NCBI GenBank assembly: GCA_001636495.1
Contig: KV440964.1
Span: 3,922,666-3,986,665 of the forward strand
Length of the DNA stretch: 64,000 nt
Reading direction: 5' to 3'
Origin: Sutcliffiella horikoshii
GTDB taxonomy: Bacteria; Bacillota; Bacilli; Bacillales; Bacillaceae_I
Part shown: in pieces, positions 23,721-32,748 of the stretch
Numbering within the stretch: the stretch's first letter is position 1
How the letters are laid out: every line of letters starts with the position of its first letter
The notes under the pieces: model-generated
The model's input: the letters and a program-made list of their open reading frames with translations, nothing else
Told to the model about the DNA's origin: nothing
Database searches by the model: none
Made by a program: the position numbers and the translations under genes

Positions 23721-25127
23721 TTGAAAAAGAAAAACAGACTACTTACCGCCGCACTTGCTACGACATTAACCTTTGGGGCATTCAGTGTACAAACTTATGC
23801 ACAGCCAACTGTTATAGCAGAACAACAATATAGTGTGGTTAACGCACTGGATAATAAGATTCTCAACAAAATCAACGCTGACAACATTTACAATATGATC
23901 GCCCATCTGGAACAAACTCCGCGTGTTGCCGCATCACCTGAAGAGTTCGCTGCTGTTCAATACATAAAACAACAATTTGAATCTTATGGCTATGAAGCTG
24001 AAGTTCAGCCATTTGAATTCTATGGTTTCACTGCACCTCATACCGTTGAATTAATCGTGGATGGGACAAGCCTCAGCCCTGGTGCCTTCACTTATACCCC
24101 TAGCGGTGAAGTAACTGCTCCTTTGGAATACGTTGGTTTGGGCACCTCAACAGACTTAGCTGGCAAGGATCTTACCGGTAAAATCGCTCTCATTCAGCGC
24201 GGGGAAATAAGTTTTGGAGATAAAGTTCTCAATGCTGCTAGAAGTGGAGCTGAAGGAGTTATCATCTTTAACAATGCTGCTGGTGCATTGAATGGTACAT
24301 TGAGTGCAGCAAATGATGCGTATGTTCCTGCTGTTTCTATCTCACAGGCAGAAGGAAATCAGCTAGTTTCCAAACTTAATAGTGGTGAAACGGTGGAGGC
24401 ATCCATAACTGTACTTGGAGCTTCTTCAGGAGTCCGCACTTCTCACAATGTGATCGCATCAAAAAATGCTACAAATAAAAACAAAGATAACGGCAATGTC
24501 ATTGTTTTAACTTCCCATCATGACTCTGTTCCTGGTGCGCCAGGAGCAAACGATAATGCCTCTGGTACCGCAATGGTGCTTGAACTTGCAAGAGTTTTGA
24601 AAGATGCTCCGACAGATACAGAAATTCGTTTTGTCACATTTGGAGCAGAAGAAATTGGCCTTGTTGGTTCCAGACATTATGTAAATAATTTACCAGAAAG
24701 AGAACTTAATAGAATTGTAGCAAACTTTAATTTAGACATGGTCGGTAGCCGTGATGCTGGTGACCTTGTCATGAGGACTGTAGATGGACAAGCGAACCTG
24801 GTAACAGACCTTGCTCAGTCAACGAGTTCCAGATTAAATGGGGAACCGACACCGTTCGGCCGCGGGGGAAGCAGTGATCATGTTCCATTTGGCGAAAAAG
24901 GAATTCCTGCAGCACTGTTTATCCACAGCCCGCTTGAGCCATGGTACCACACACCAGAAGACACTCTAGATAAAATCAGCAAGGAAAAACTACAGGATGT
25001 AGCAGAAATCGTTGGGACTGCAATTTATGATTATGCCCGCTTTGATAACCAAGGTCCAAAGCCGAAAAAGAGAGAGAAGATAGACAACCTACCTAAGCAA
25101 ATGTATTTTGAAGAAGACGTGCAGTAA
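23721..25127 (+). CDS. Secreted M28 aminopeptidase with PA domain
   Basis: A 468-residue exported metallopeptidase. The signal peptide spans about 1-27 (ending SVQTYA). A PA insert domain covers about 130-240 (LAGKDLTGKIALIQRG). The M28 core shows zinc-ligand motifs HHDSVPGAPGANDNASG, FGAEEIGLVGS, NLDMVGS and HTPEDT. The B. subtilis counterpart YwaD has about 455 residues, and this is close to it. The start is TTG at 23721 with GGAGG about 9 nt upstream. It releases N-terminal residues from peptides outside the cell. A strong terminator follows. Confidence 0.92.
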   Translation: MKKKNRLLTAALATTLTFGAFSVQTYAQPTVIAEQQYSVVNALDNKILNKINADNIYNMIAHLEQTPRVAASPEEFAAVQYIKQQFESYGYEAEVQPFEFYGFTAPHTVELIVDGTSLSPGAFTYTPSGEVTAPLEYVGLGTSTDLAGKDLTGKIALIQRGEISFGDKVLNAARSGAEGVIIFNNAAGALNGTLSAANDAYVPAVSISQAEGNQLVSKLNSGETVEASITVLGASSGVRTSHNVIASKNATNKNKDNGNVIVLTSHHDSVPGAPGANDNASGTAMVLELARVLKDAPTDTEIRFVTFGAEEIGLVGSRHYVNNLPERELNRIVANFNLDMVGSRDAGDLVMRTVDGQANLVTDLAQSTSSRLNGEPTPFGRGGSSDHVPFGEKGIPAALFIHSPLEPWYHTPEDTLDKISKEKLQDVAEIVGTAIYDYARFDNQGPKPKKREKIDNLPKQMYFEEDVQ

Positions 25128-25138
25128 ATTATTAATAA

Positions 25139-25182
25139 GGGACGGCTCAGTTGCTTCACAAGCAATCAAGCCGTCCCCTTTA
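25139..25182. terminator. Terminator between M28 and aminotransferase genes
   Basis: GGGACGGCT (25139-25147) pairs with AGCCGTCCC (25169-25177), with an inner TTGCTT/AAGCAA stem, between convergent genes. Confidence 0.8.
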
Positions 25183-25188
25183 ATTCAT

Positions 25189-26382
25189 TCAATTTAGACT
25201 GGAACTAACTACCTTCCCTAACTTCTGAATGCCTTTTAAAATCCCCTCTTCATTCTCATAACTGAATGACAATCGGAGATATTCAATCCCCTCAGTTTGA
25301 TCAAGGAAAAAGTATTTTCCCGGAAGAAAAGATACCCCTTCCTTCATTGCGTCTGTGAGCAACTTCTCTGTGTCGATCCCCGGAAGCTTCACCCATACGA
25401 AATATCCGCCACCTGGCACAAACCACTCTGCGTCTTCTGGAAGATACTTTTCAAGAGCATCCAACATAACTTGGCATTTTTCTTTATAGTTCTTACTTAA
25501 AGTCTGCAACCGAGATGTAAAATCTGTATTTTCCAAGAGTGTGGCCATGGTCGCTTGTGCGAAAGGATGCTCCAGATCTTTTTTAAACCAGAACAGGGCA
25601 TGGATGAACTTTACCGTAGCATGAACCCAGCCAATCCGCATACCGGGCGCGACCACTTTTGACAAGGATCCTACATAAAGAACTCTGTCCTTCGTATCCA
25701 TGGATTTAAGCGTATTAGGATTGTCAGTGAATCCAAGCTCACCATATGCATCGTCTTCTAGCACCAAGAAATCATATTCCTCTGCAAGTTCTAGAACATG
25801 ACCCCTCCGATCTTCTGACATCGTTGTACCAGTTGGATTGTGAAAAGTTGGAATCGTATATAAAAAGCTTGGCATCGTAAGCCCTATTTGTTTTCTCTCC
25901 GCAAGCATCTTCGCTAAATGTTCTGTATGAAGACCGTTCTTATCAATCGGAACGGTAATAATCTGATCTGTGTAATTTTGAAAAATTTCGAGTGCCTCCA
26001 TATAGGTCGGCGATTCAACTACCACTACAGCATCTTTATCAAGGAAAATGCGAGCAATGAGGTCTATACCCTGGCATGCCCCGGCTGTAATTAAAAGCTC
26101 TTCTACTTTTGCAGGCATACCACGTACACCCTGCCTCAATCGTACCCACTCTTTCAGCTTATCGATTCTCGGACTTCCTATGTAATGTAGTGGAAGGTCA
26201 TTTTCTTCATCAAGCAATTGAGCTACTGCTTCTTTTAATTCCTTACTCGGAACAAGCTGAGGTGCCGGATAGCCAGAATGCAATCGTATTGCATTAGTGG
26301 GAACGGACGGGATCCATTCACCGGGAGGGTTATTATGTAAGGCTGCTTTGATGTTTTTTGGAAAAAAGGATTCCGCGTTCAT
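25189..26382 (-). CDS. PLP-dependent aminotransferase (class I/II)
   Basis: A 397-residue fold-type I aminotransferase of the MocR-related/LysN-like type but without an HTH domain. The PLP lysine lies in YVGSLSKVVAPGMRIGW; other conserved segments are ITAGACQGIDLIARIFL, PTFHNPTGTTMS and LVLEDDAYGEL. Relatives transaminate 2-aminoadipate, aromatic or branched-chain substrates, and the exact one is not clear here. The ATG at 26382 has AAAGGTGA 10 nt upstream, a better distance than the in-frame TTG at 26391. Confidence 0.9.
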   Translation of the reverse strand: MNAESFFPKNIKAALHNNPPGEWIPSVPTNAIRLHSGYPAPQLVPSKELKEAVAQLLDEENDLPLHYIGSPRIDKLKEWVRLRQGVRGMPAKVEELLITAGACQGIDLIARIFLDKDAVVVVESPTYMEALEIFQNYTDQIITVPIDKNGLHTEHLAKMLAERKQIGLTMPSFLYTIPTFHNPTGTTMSEDRRGHVLELAEEYDFLVLEDDAYGELGFTDNPNTLKSMDTKDRVLYVGSLSKVVAPGMRIGWVHATVKFIHALFWFKKDLEHPFAQATMATLLENTDFTSRLQTLSKNYKEKCQVMLDALEKYLPEDAEWFVPGGGYFVWVKLPGIDTEKLLTDAMKEGVSFLPGKYFFLDQTEGIEYLRLSFSYENEEGILKGIQKLGKVVSSSLN

Positions 26383-26450
26383 TGGTACCAATCACCTTTC
26401 CACTTTATAAGTTCCTTCTATTTTAAACTTTCTTTCAGTTAATAAACAAT

Positions 26451-26488
26451 AGAGCAAACCCGATTTCCGGGCTTGCTCTATGCATTTT
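26451..26488. terminator. Terminator between two minus-strand genes
   Basis: AGAGCAAACCCG pairs with CGGGCTTGCTCT (one bulge) across a short loop (26451-26480). It lies between the 63-residue gene and the aminotransferase gene and should end transcription of the former on the minus strand. Confidence 0.7.
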
Positions 26489-26495
26489 TTTGTCG

Positions 26496-26687
26496 TTAAT
26501 TTTTCGGTGCGTCAAGCGCTTGGTAATCTGTTTGATATTTTCCGCCTTCCGCCACTTCGGAGTGGTAGAGAGCTTTTAAGGCGAAGTTTTTCTCCAATCC
26601 GTGCTCGTCCATCAACTCTCTTAAGCGTTCCTGCAATTCGTCATTGTCTTTAATAAGCTGCTTCATCTGTGATTTAAAATATTTCAT
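26496..26687 (-). CDS. Small charged hypothetical protein
   Basis: A 63-residue protein, mostly a charged helix (KQLIKDNDELQERLRELMDE) followed by a polar tail. The ATG at 26687 has AGGGGGA about 8 nt upstream; a longer frame to 26720 lacks a good site. It is flanked by its own terminator and looks like a small free-standing gene. Not recognised. Confidence 0.55.
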   Translation of the reverse strand: MKYFKSQMKQLIKDNDELQERLRELMDEHGLEKNFALKALYHSEVAEGGKYQTDYQALDAPKN

Positions 26688-26956
26688 GGGTCTAGTCCCC
26701 CTTCGTTTATGGAATGCCATCTATCAGCTTAGTATACATGAAATCAAAGTTAACAGTGCAACTTGCATTTAGCTAATCCAACTACATGGGTCATTCTACC
26801 ACAAAATTACACCCCCTTTCTATTCAAAGATTTCCAATTTAATAGTAAGATAGTATTAGAAACCTTTCAGTTGAGTGCCACGTACATATTACATACAGAG
26901 ACATGATAATAGCGAGAGCTTTAATTAAGCAGAAGAAGTACCTAAAGGAGGACCAG

Positions 26957-28660
26957 ATGACAAAAACACAATATATGACTGCTTTACTTTTAAGTAGCTG
27001 CTTGGTTTTATCTGCATGTACGGATAAGGATGCCGGCGGGAAAGACAATGATGGCAGTGTTCAAGCAGAGCAAGAGGTAAAGGATCAGTATGAACAGCTT
27101 GTGGATAAAAAGAATGAAGATTTGAAGCTAGAGCCGCTCGAACTTACATCTTATGCAGACGAGGTGAATGCGAACATCAGCGCGCCTTTATATAAGGAGT
27201 TCAGTGCAAACGGGCAAGTAGAAATCTCCGGTACTGTTGAAAGGCATGCTGATTTAAAAGGTGAGTTTGTTTGGATTAAGGTTCGTTCAGTCGAGGACGG
27301 ACCGACCGGGAATCAGAAGGAGTATTATGCGCCAATTAAGGACGGGGCTTTTAACGAGAATATTTCCTTCTTTAATGGCGAGGGAGAGTATCAGGTCACC
27401 GTTCAACTACCGGACACGGATCGTGAAAACTATTACTACGACACTACCAAGTTTACGGTACACAATGTAAATCCGGTGGCAAAGCATGATATTGCGTTAA
27501 CTCCTTTCGGTCATAATGCAGGGCTTCAAATCGATTTGGAATCAGGCTTCTTAGAAGAAAACGAGATTTTCTATTTTGGCGGAAAAGCTGGGAACTTATC
27601 AGATGGGAATACCATCATGCTTCATTTAAAAAAGGACTCTGATATCTGGAAGCATATGGTGACTGTGGAGGACGGACAGTTTTCTCTTGATATTCCTTTG
27701 TTTTATGGAAAAGGTATCCATCAGCTTGAGGTGATGGTTCCGGATAAGGAGCGTGAAAATTACTACCAGCTTGCAACGACCCTCTATGTCGACAATGCGT
27801 CGGAACGAGTAATGCAGCCGTTGGAGTACTTTACTGCCTATAAGGAGCGTGGTGTCACGCTTGAATCTCCGCAATTCGGAGGAGATGAGGCGGAAGGTAC
27901 TTATTCTGTAAGGGGCCGGATTGACCCCGAAGCAGAGTTCGGACCTGAGACCACCCATATTTTTGTAACGACAAAAAAGGGTGAGGACGAGGCCCTCGAT
28001 GTGATTCCTGTGGAAAACTATGAATTTGACGGCTCCTTTTATTTGCGATTCGGGCCTGGTGAGTATGAAATAACGTTAAGCGTGCCGGAAATCAAAGAGG
28101 AAAACAGCAACTACTTCCGTTATTACGGTTTTACCAAATTCGAGGTTACCGGGAATGCTGAGGATAAGCGAGACTTGTTGCCTTCCCGCGGTGTTCAGTC
28201 AGATGCACCCGAGATCATCAAGCTTGCTGAGGAGCTGACGGCAGGAAAAGATTCAACTCGCGACAAAGCAAAAGCCATTTACGATTATGTCGCAAATAAT
28301 GTTACCTATGATGTAAAAAAATATAGAAACAACGAGTTTGAGTGGGACGATAGTGCACTGAAGACCTTGGATTCTATGACTGGCGTCTGCCAAGATTATG
28401 CCTACCTCTCCATTGCCCTTATGCGGGCGAGCGGTGTGGAAGCGAGATATGTGGAAGGGCGGGCCGGTTCACCATGGCCTGGTAACCATGCTTGGGTCGA
28501 GGCCAACTTGGATGGTACGTGGGTCGAGATGGATCCTACTTGGGGCTCTGGCTATCTTGATCGTGATGATAATTTTGTACCTGCTTTTAATGAGGATTAT
28601 TTTGATCCAGATCCGGAAGAGTTTAAGAAGACACATACTCGGACTGGGGTTAAGTATTAA
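26957..28660 (+). CDS. Transglutaminase-domain lipoprotein
   Basis: A 567-residue exported lipoprotein. The lipobox is VLSAC near residue 18. Three beta-sandwich repeats of about 110 residues follow; each contains a QVEISGTV/YFGGKAG/YSVRGRI-type opening and a GEYQVTVQLPD/GIHQLEVMVPD/GEYEITLSVPE closing strand, and each ends in an ENY or ENSNY motif. The C-terminal transglutaminase-like domain has the catalytic triad in GVCQDYAYLS (Cys near 477), NHAWVE (His) and EMDPTW (Asp). The ATG at 26957 has AAAGGAGG about 6 nt upstream. It may cross-link or hydrolyse cell-surface proteins or peptides; the target is unknown. Confidence 0.88.
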   Translation: MTKTQYMTALLLSSCLVLSACTDKDAGGKDNDGSVQAEQEVKDQYEQLVDKKNEDLKLEPLELTSYADEVNANISAPLYKEFSANGQVEISGTVERHADLKGEFVWIKVRSVEDGPTGNQKEYYAPIKDGAFNENISFFNGEGEYQVTVQLPDTDRENYYYDTTKFTVHNVNPVAKHDIALTPFGHNAGLQIDLESGFLEENEIFYFGGKAGNLSDGNTIMLHLKKDSDIWKHMVTVEDGQFSLDIPLFYGKGIHQLEVMVPDKERENYYQLATTLYVDNASERVMQPLEYFTAYKERGVTLESPQFGGDEAEGTYSVRGRIDPEAEFGPETTHIFVTTKKGEDEALDVIPVENYEFDGSFYLRFGPGEYEITLSVPEIKEENSNYFRYYGFTKFEVTGNAEDKRDLLPSRGVQSDAPEIIKLAEELTAGKDSTRDKAKAIYDYVANNVTYDVKKYRNNEFEWDDSALKTLDSMTGVCQDYAYLSIALMRASGVEARYVEGRAGSPWPGNHAWVEANLDGTWVEMDPTWGSGYLDRDDNFVPAFNEDYFDPDPEEFKKTHTRTGVKY

Positions 28661-28676
28661 TCTTTGTGAAACAATG

Positions 28677-28710
28677 AAGCACCGTTCCAAAGGGAGGAAC
28701 GGTGCTTTAT
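28677..28710. terminator. Terminator after the transglutaminase lipoprotein
   Basis: AAGCACCGTTCC (28677-28688) pairs perfectly with GGAACGGTGCTT (28696-28707), between convergent genes. Confidence 0.85.
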
Positions 28711-28735
28711 TAATCAAAATTAGAGGACTTAAAGA

Positions 28736-29401
28736 TCAACCTAATTGCTTCACTACTTCCTTTGCCACACTGATGGTCGATTGTGGATTCTGACCGGTAA
28801 TCAATTTACCGTCCGCTTGCATATGGTCTGCCCAATTATCCTTCGCAATGAACTCCGCCCCAAGTTCACGAAGTCGTGTTTCCAATAGGAATGGCATATA
28901 CTTGTCCAAAGTTGTCTCTCTCTCTTCATCATCTGTGAAAGCAGTCAATGTTTTGCCTGCTACTAGTGGCGTTCCATCTGAAAGCTTCACTCCTACAAGA
29001 CCCGCTGGACCGTGGCAGACCGCGGCAACCAATTTGTTCGCTTCATAAATGTCACGAATAAGCTGGTGCAATTTTTCGTTATCAGGTAGATCAAACATCG
29101 TACCATGTCCACCTGGAAGGAAGATGGCATCGTATTTCGATGCATCTGTGATCTCGTCCAATTTAATTGTGTACTCTAGGTATTTAGCTGTGTCCAATAT
29201 CTCTTGTGGTGTTTCTCCACCTTCTAGGCTTCTTGCATCAACAGGAGATTTTCCACCAAGTGGACTTGCAACCGTAACCTCATACCCTTTATTTGTGAAT
29301 TCCACATATGCTTCACCGAATTCTGAAAGCCAGATTCCTGTCTCATGCCCGTCCTTCATTTTATCTGCAGTAGTAACAACCATTAATATATGTTTAGTCA
29401 T
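28736..29401 (-). CDS. DJ-1/PfpI (Hsp31-like) family protein
   Basis: A 221-residue cytosolic protein of the class I glutamine amidotransferase-like DJ-1 group. The nucleophile elbow AAVCHGPAGL holds the reactive Cys, preceded by the LPGGHGTMFDLP loop. The spacing and the GIWLSEFGEAYVEF start resemble Hsp31-type glyoxalase III/chaperones that detoxify methylglyoxal. AGGAGG lies upstream of the ATG at 29401. It is likely a stress protein. The exact activity, glyoxalase or chaperone, cannot be decided. Confidence 0.88.
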   Translation of the reverse strand: MTKHILMVVTTADKMKDGHETGIWLSEFGEAYVEFTNKGYEVTVASPLGGKSPVDARSLEGGETPQEILDTAKYLEYTIKLDEITDASKYDAIFLPGGHGTMFDLPDNEKLHQLIRDIYEANKLVAAVCHGPAGLVGVKLSDGTPLVAGKTLTAFTDDEERETTLDKYMPFLLETRLRELGAEFIAKDNWADHMQADGKLITGQNPQSTISVAKEVVKQLG

Positions 29402-29612
29402 TATCGTTTCCTCCTAAAATGTGTTTGATTCTCTTACGTTTTTCTTTATAGAAACTCTTTACCAATAATACAAATTTGTTTATTTTTTTGCATTATGTAT
29501 AACTATATTTATGCATACTCTCCTTCTACTTTACATTACCCAATTTGATCAGTTTTAAAAGGTTGGATGTGTTGTTGATTGACAGGACACCGGAAGTGAA
29601 AAGTGGATAAAC

Positions 29613-29656
29613 AAAAAAAACAAGCCCTAAAGCATGATTTATGCTTCGGGGCTTGT
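29613..29656 (-). terminator. Terminator overlapping the end of the HD-GYP gene
   Basis: AACAAGCCC pairs with GGGCTTGTT with an inner AGCAT/ATGCT stem, followed on the minus strand by eight T residues. The stem includes the stop codon of the gene ending at 29639. Confidence 0.8.
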
Positions 29657-30565
29657 TACTTTTAATTTACCTTCTTCTTGGAGAACTTCTATAAGTGCGT
29701 TTACTACTTCAGGATCGTATTGGGATGGAGAAAGCCTTTGTAATTCCTCAATGGCATATTCTGGAGTGAAGGCACTACGATATGCACGGTCTTCTGTCAT
29801 GGCGTCAAAGGTGTCGCTTACTGCGATGATACGGGCTTCGAGGAGGATTTCGTCACCTTTTAGTCCTCTAGGATACCCGCGCCCGTTAAGCCGCTCATGA
29901 TGTTGCTCAATGATATTAGCTATTGTCTCACCATAGTATAAGTCTTTTACCATATCCGCTCCGTCTTCAGGGTGCTTTTTTATGAGGGAAAATTCCTCTT
30001 CGGTAAGTTTAGCAGGTTTGTTTAAAACTTCGGATGGGATGTTTATTTTTCCAATATCATGAAGAATAGAAGCTAGAAACAGATTTTCAAGTCTATCAGT
30101 GGATAATGAAAATTTTTTTGCAATCTTAATAGAATACTCAGAAACTCTTTCGCTATGGTTAAAAGTGTATATATCTCTTTTTTCTACTCTTTGCACAACT
30201 TCCCTAAGTGACCTTATACTATCGCTAAGCTGATGGAATGTTGGCTCTGTAATCACCCAAATATACGTTACATCCGTAATAGCTGAAAAGTGAACAGGAA
30301 CTTCTATATCGGTAGCTGTAAAATAATCCTGTGGTCCTAAATAAATTTTTTCTCCATTTACTTCACAAAGCACTTCACCACTAAGTATATAAAAAAACTC
30401 CATAACTCCCTCATTATCACTCGGATAAACATAAAATATATTACCTTTTGTAATGTTTTGGAGTATTACTTCAGTTCCGTTACCTTTAGCAATTAGACTC
30501 ATATCAAAATTATTTAAAGTAACTTGTTCTAAGCTAGTTCCTTTCTTACCAATCGTAAAAGCCAC
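29639..30565 (-). CDS. Cupin/HD-GYP domain protein
   Basis: A protein of about 308 residues. The N-terminal part (about 40-115) is a cupin-like barrel (MEFFYILSGEVLCEVNGEK, then GPQDYFTA). The C-terminal HD-GYP domain has HNHSERVSEYS-like HSERVSEYSIKIA, the metal pair in ILHDIGKINIP, KKHPEDGADM, HHERLNGRGYPRGLKG and AVSDTFDAM. HD-GYP enzymes hydrolyse c-di-GMP or related dinucleotides. No membrane segment or receiver domain is present, so the cupin could be the sensor. The GTG at 30565 has GAGGTGA 9 nt upstream; a GTG at 30574 is too close. Confidence 0.82.
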   Translation of the reverse strand: MAFTIGKKGTSLEQVTLNNFDMSLIAKGNGTEVILQNITKGNIFYVYPSDNEGVMEFFYILSGEVLCEVNGEKIYLGPQDYFTATDIEVPVHFSAITDVTYIWVITEPTFHQLSDSIRSLREVVQRVEKRDIYTFNHSERVSEYSIKIAKKFSLSTDRLENLFLASILHDIGKINIPSEVLNKPAKLTEEEFSLIKKHPEDGADMVKDLYYGETIANIIEQHHERLNGRGYPRGLKGDEILLEARIIAVSDTFDAMTEDRAYRSAFTPEYAIEELQRLSPSQYDPEVVNALIEVLQEEGKLKVTSPEA

Positions 30566-30632
30566 CCTAATCACTCACCTCTACCAATTTGAGCGTCTTT
30601 TATCTTGAGTCGCTCTATAAATTAAAGATTTT

Positions 30633-31187
30633 TCAAGTTGCAACTACACGCACTGGATCAATCCAAGCCCAACGATCAGCAAATCTTACATACTTCCAGA
30701 AACATTCTGCAATAACGCCATACTCTGCTACTTCATCGATTGTATCCTGTGTCATTTGTAATGTGATATCAAAAACGTAAGTGATGATTGCATCAACTTC
30801 TTGATCAAATTGAGCAGTTCTTTGGTCCATTCGCTCTTCTAACAGGCCTTTTTCTACTAATAGCGCAGATAGTGCTGCATTTAATTCCTCTTGTTGAGAA
30901 GCTTCTGTTGAGTTTGTTAAGTCTGTTTCAACTCTAGCAATCTCTTGATTTAGATTTTCTAGTTCATTTTTCATTACTTCTAATTCTTCTAAATACACGG
31001 CCCATAAAGCGTCCGCATCTTGCACACCAGTTTCAATAATTAGATCCATTTCAATGTTTGCTGCATCAATAATTTCTAGTGCCTTTTCAATGTCCGCGTC
31101 ACTCGCAGCCTGAGCATTAGAAGATAAACCTAATGAAACCCCTAAAAATAAAATTGTAAAGAAAGCAAGCATACCAAATTTTCTCAC
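30633..31187 (-). CDS. Secreted coiled-coil protein
   Basis: A 184-residue exported protein with a signal peptide of about 27 residues (ending SNAQA, consistent with AxA cleavage). The mature part is mostly acidic helix with a long heptad-like stretch (about 65-125: ELENLNQEIARVETDL, then LLEERMDQRTAQFDQEV). The C-terminal segment contains aromatic CFWKYVRFADRWAWIDP. The start is GTG with AGGGGGA about 8 nt upstream. Not recognised; it could be an extracellular or sporulation-related structural protein. Confidence 0.6.
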   Translation of the reverse strand: MRKFGMLAFFTILFLGVSLGLSSNAQAASDADIEKALEIIDAANIEMDLIIETGVQDADALWAVYLEELEVMKNELENLNQEIARVETDLTNSTEASQQEELNAALSALLVEKGLLEERMDQRTAQFDQEVDAIITYVFDITLQMTQDTIDEVAEYGVIAECFWKYVRFADRWAWIDPVRVVAT

Positions 31188-31437
31188 TTTAAAATCCCCC
31201 TACTTTTTTTAGTTTTTTTTTCCTTATCTCGGTGTAATTATGCGAACTTCTCTCATGTAGTTACATTATGTATTTTCGTGCTTTTTTCCTATATATCACC
31301 ATAATTATACAAGTAACATATAGTTAAATCTATATTTTTTTGTAATATTTTGTTCTTTCTTAGAGGTCTCGTCTTTTATATCGGTTAAAAATGAAATTTT
31401 TCAAGTGATAGGACATTTAATTATTCAACAAGTACAC
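31188..31437. other. Intergenic stretch without a recognised gene
   Basis: AT-rich region upstream of the secreted coiled-coil gene. It should contain that gene's promoter but no convincing -35/-10 pair, repeat or RNA structure was found. Confidence 0.4.
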
Positions 31438-31475
31438 AAAAAAACCAGCCCCCAACTGAACAGGACTGGTTTCAA
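31438..31475 (-). terminator. Terminator after the desaturase gene
   Basis: AAACCAG/CTGGTTT stem around a GC-rich loop, with seven T residues on the minus strand just past the desaturase stop. Confidence 0.65.
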
Positions 31476-31480
31476 ACAAT

Positions 31481-32518
31481 TTATAGTTCTGGTTTCATTT
31501 CCACCGAGGAGACGCTTTTGCGTACAAGCTTCTTCGCTTCTCTGAACGTTACAAAGTTTTTGCTTTTCTCATCCCATAAACGGAACTTTAAGGATCTCAA
31601 GCTGGTAGCCAGTGTAATGGTTGGTACATGTTGAAGTGGCGGTGTGCTATGATGGCACTTTTCCAGTTCATAGTTCGGTACCCTTGGACTTAAATGGTGA
31701 ATATGGTGGTAGCCGATGTTTCCTGTCAGGAACTGCAATACTTTAGGAAGTTTGTAGAAAGAACTTCCTTCTACTGCCGCTAATACATATTCCCAATCTT
31801 TATCCATTTCAAAGTAGGAATCTTCAAATGTATGTTGTACATAAAACAACCAAATCCCAACACTTCCTGCAATCATGAAGATGGTGCCGTGAACAATCAG
31901 GAATGCCTGCCAACCAATTGCTAAGCTTAACAATACTGCTACAGCAACAATTAGTATGTTTGTCAGGTATAAGTTGTTGCGTTCTTTTTGTCTTGCTTCT
32001 TTACGGTTGAAACGATTTCTGATCAGGAATGTGTAGATTGGACCTATTCCGAACATTACCAAAGGATTACGATATAGACGATAGGATAGACGCGTCTTCA
32101 ATGATGCTTCTTTGTATTCTTCTACAGTCAGTGTCCAGATATCACCAACACCGCGCTTGTCTAAGTTTCCACTTGTTGCATGATGGACAGAGTGGTCATG
32201 TCCCCATTGGTCGAACGGGAACATGGTTAGAACTCCCGTCAAGGTTCCTACTGCACGGTTCCACTTACGGTTTTTGAAAAAGGAGTGATGCGTGCAATCG
32301 TGAAAAATAATGAAGATACGTGTCATGAATCCAGCTGCAAAAATAGCCGGTACTAACGCCAACCAGTAGGAAACGGATAGGCTTATATAAGTGAGATACC
32401 ATAACAGGAAAAAAGGCGTTAGCGTATTGATCAGCTGCCAGATACTCTTTTTAGTTTGCGATTTTTCGAAAGGAGCGACTTGTTTTTTTAGGTTTTTCAT
32501 TTCATTTTGAATTGACAT
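31481..32518 (-). CDS. Membrane fatty acid desaturase
   Basis: A 345-residue acyl-lipid desaturase, near the 352 residues of the B. subtilis delta-5 enzyme Des. Three histidine boxes are present: HDCTHHSFF near residue 75, HDHSVHH near 107, and HHIHHLSP near 268. Four membrane helices flank them. It introduces a double bond in membrane lipids to keep fluidity in the cold. The ATG at 32518 has GAAGGGA about 9 nt upstream; a frame open to 32752 would cross the promoter. The promoter has a good -10, a poor -35 and dyad repeats upstream, as expected for DesR-type activation. Confidence 0.92.
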   Translation of the reverse strand: MSIQNEMKNLKKQVAPFEKSQTKKSIWQLINTLTPFFLLWYLTYISLSVSYWLALVPAIFAAGFMTRIFIIFHDCTHHSFFKNRKWNRAVGTLTGVLTMFPFDQWGHDHSVHHATSGNLDKRGVGDIWTLTVEEYKEASLKTRLSYRLYRNPLVMFGIGPIYTFLIRNRFNRKEARQKERNNLYLTNILIVAVAVLLSLAIGWQAFLIVHGTIFMIAGSVGIWLFYVQHTFEDSYFEMDKDWEYVLAAVEGSSFYKLPKVLQFLTGNIGYHHIHHLSPRVPNYELEKCHHSTPPLQHVPTITLATSLRSLKFRLWDEKSKNFVTFREAKKLVRKSVSSVEMKPEL

Positions 32519-32554
32519 TTTATTAAATCCCTTCGTGTTGACTTGATAAAACTT

Positions 32555-32620
32555 ATTATATCCAAATGAAAAAAATAAGTTAGTAGCAGGTGTCATATGT
32601 AGAGTATGACAAATGTCATA
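32555..32620 (-). promoter_or_regulatory. Desaturase promoter with DesR-like dyads
   Basis: On the minus strand a TATAAT (32560-32555) lies 37 nt before the start codon, with no recognisable -35. Upstream are TATGACA-AA-TGTCATA (32605-32620, a perfect dyad) and another TGTCATA (32591-32597). The dyads fall at about -43 to -72 from the predicted start, close to the position reported for DesR on the B. subtilis des promoter. Binding is inferred. Confidence 0.6.
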
Positions 32621-32748
32621 TAGTTTTTGTAAAGGATTGTAAGACCTCTTGAAAACCCTTGGGGGACGTGTTGTTTTTATTTTGGAAAATCCGAAAAAAA
32701 ATATTCGATAAAATAAAAAAAGAGTGACTCCAAATGGAATTACTCTCT

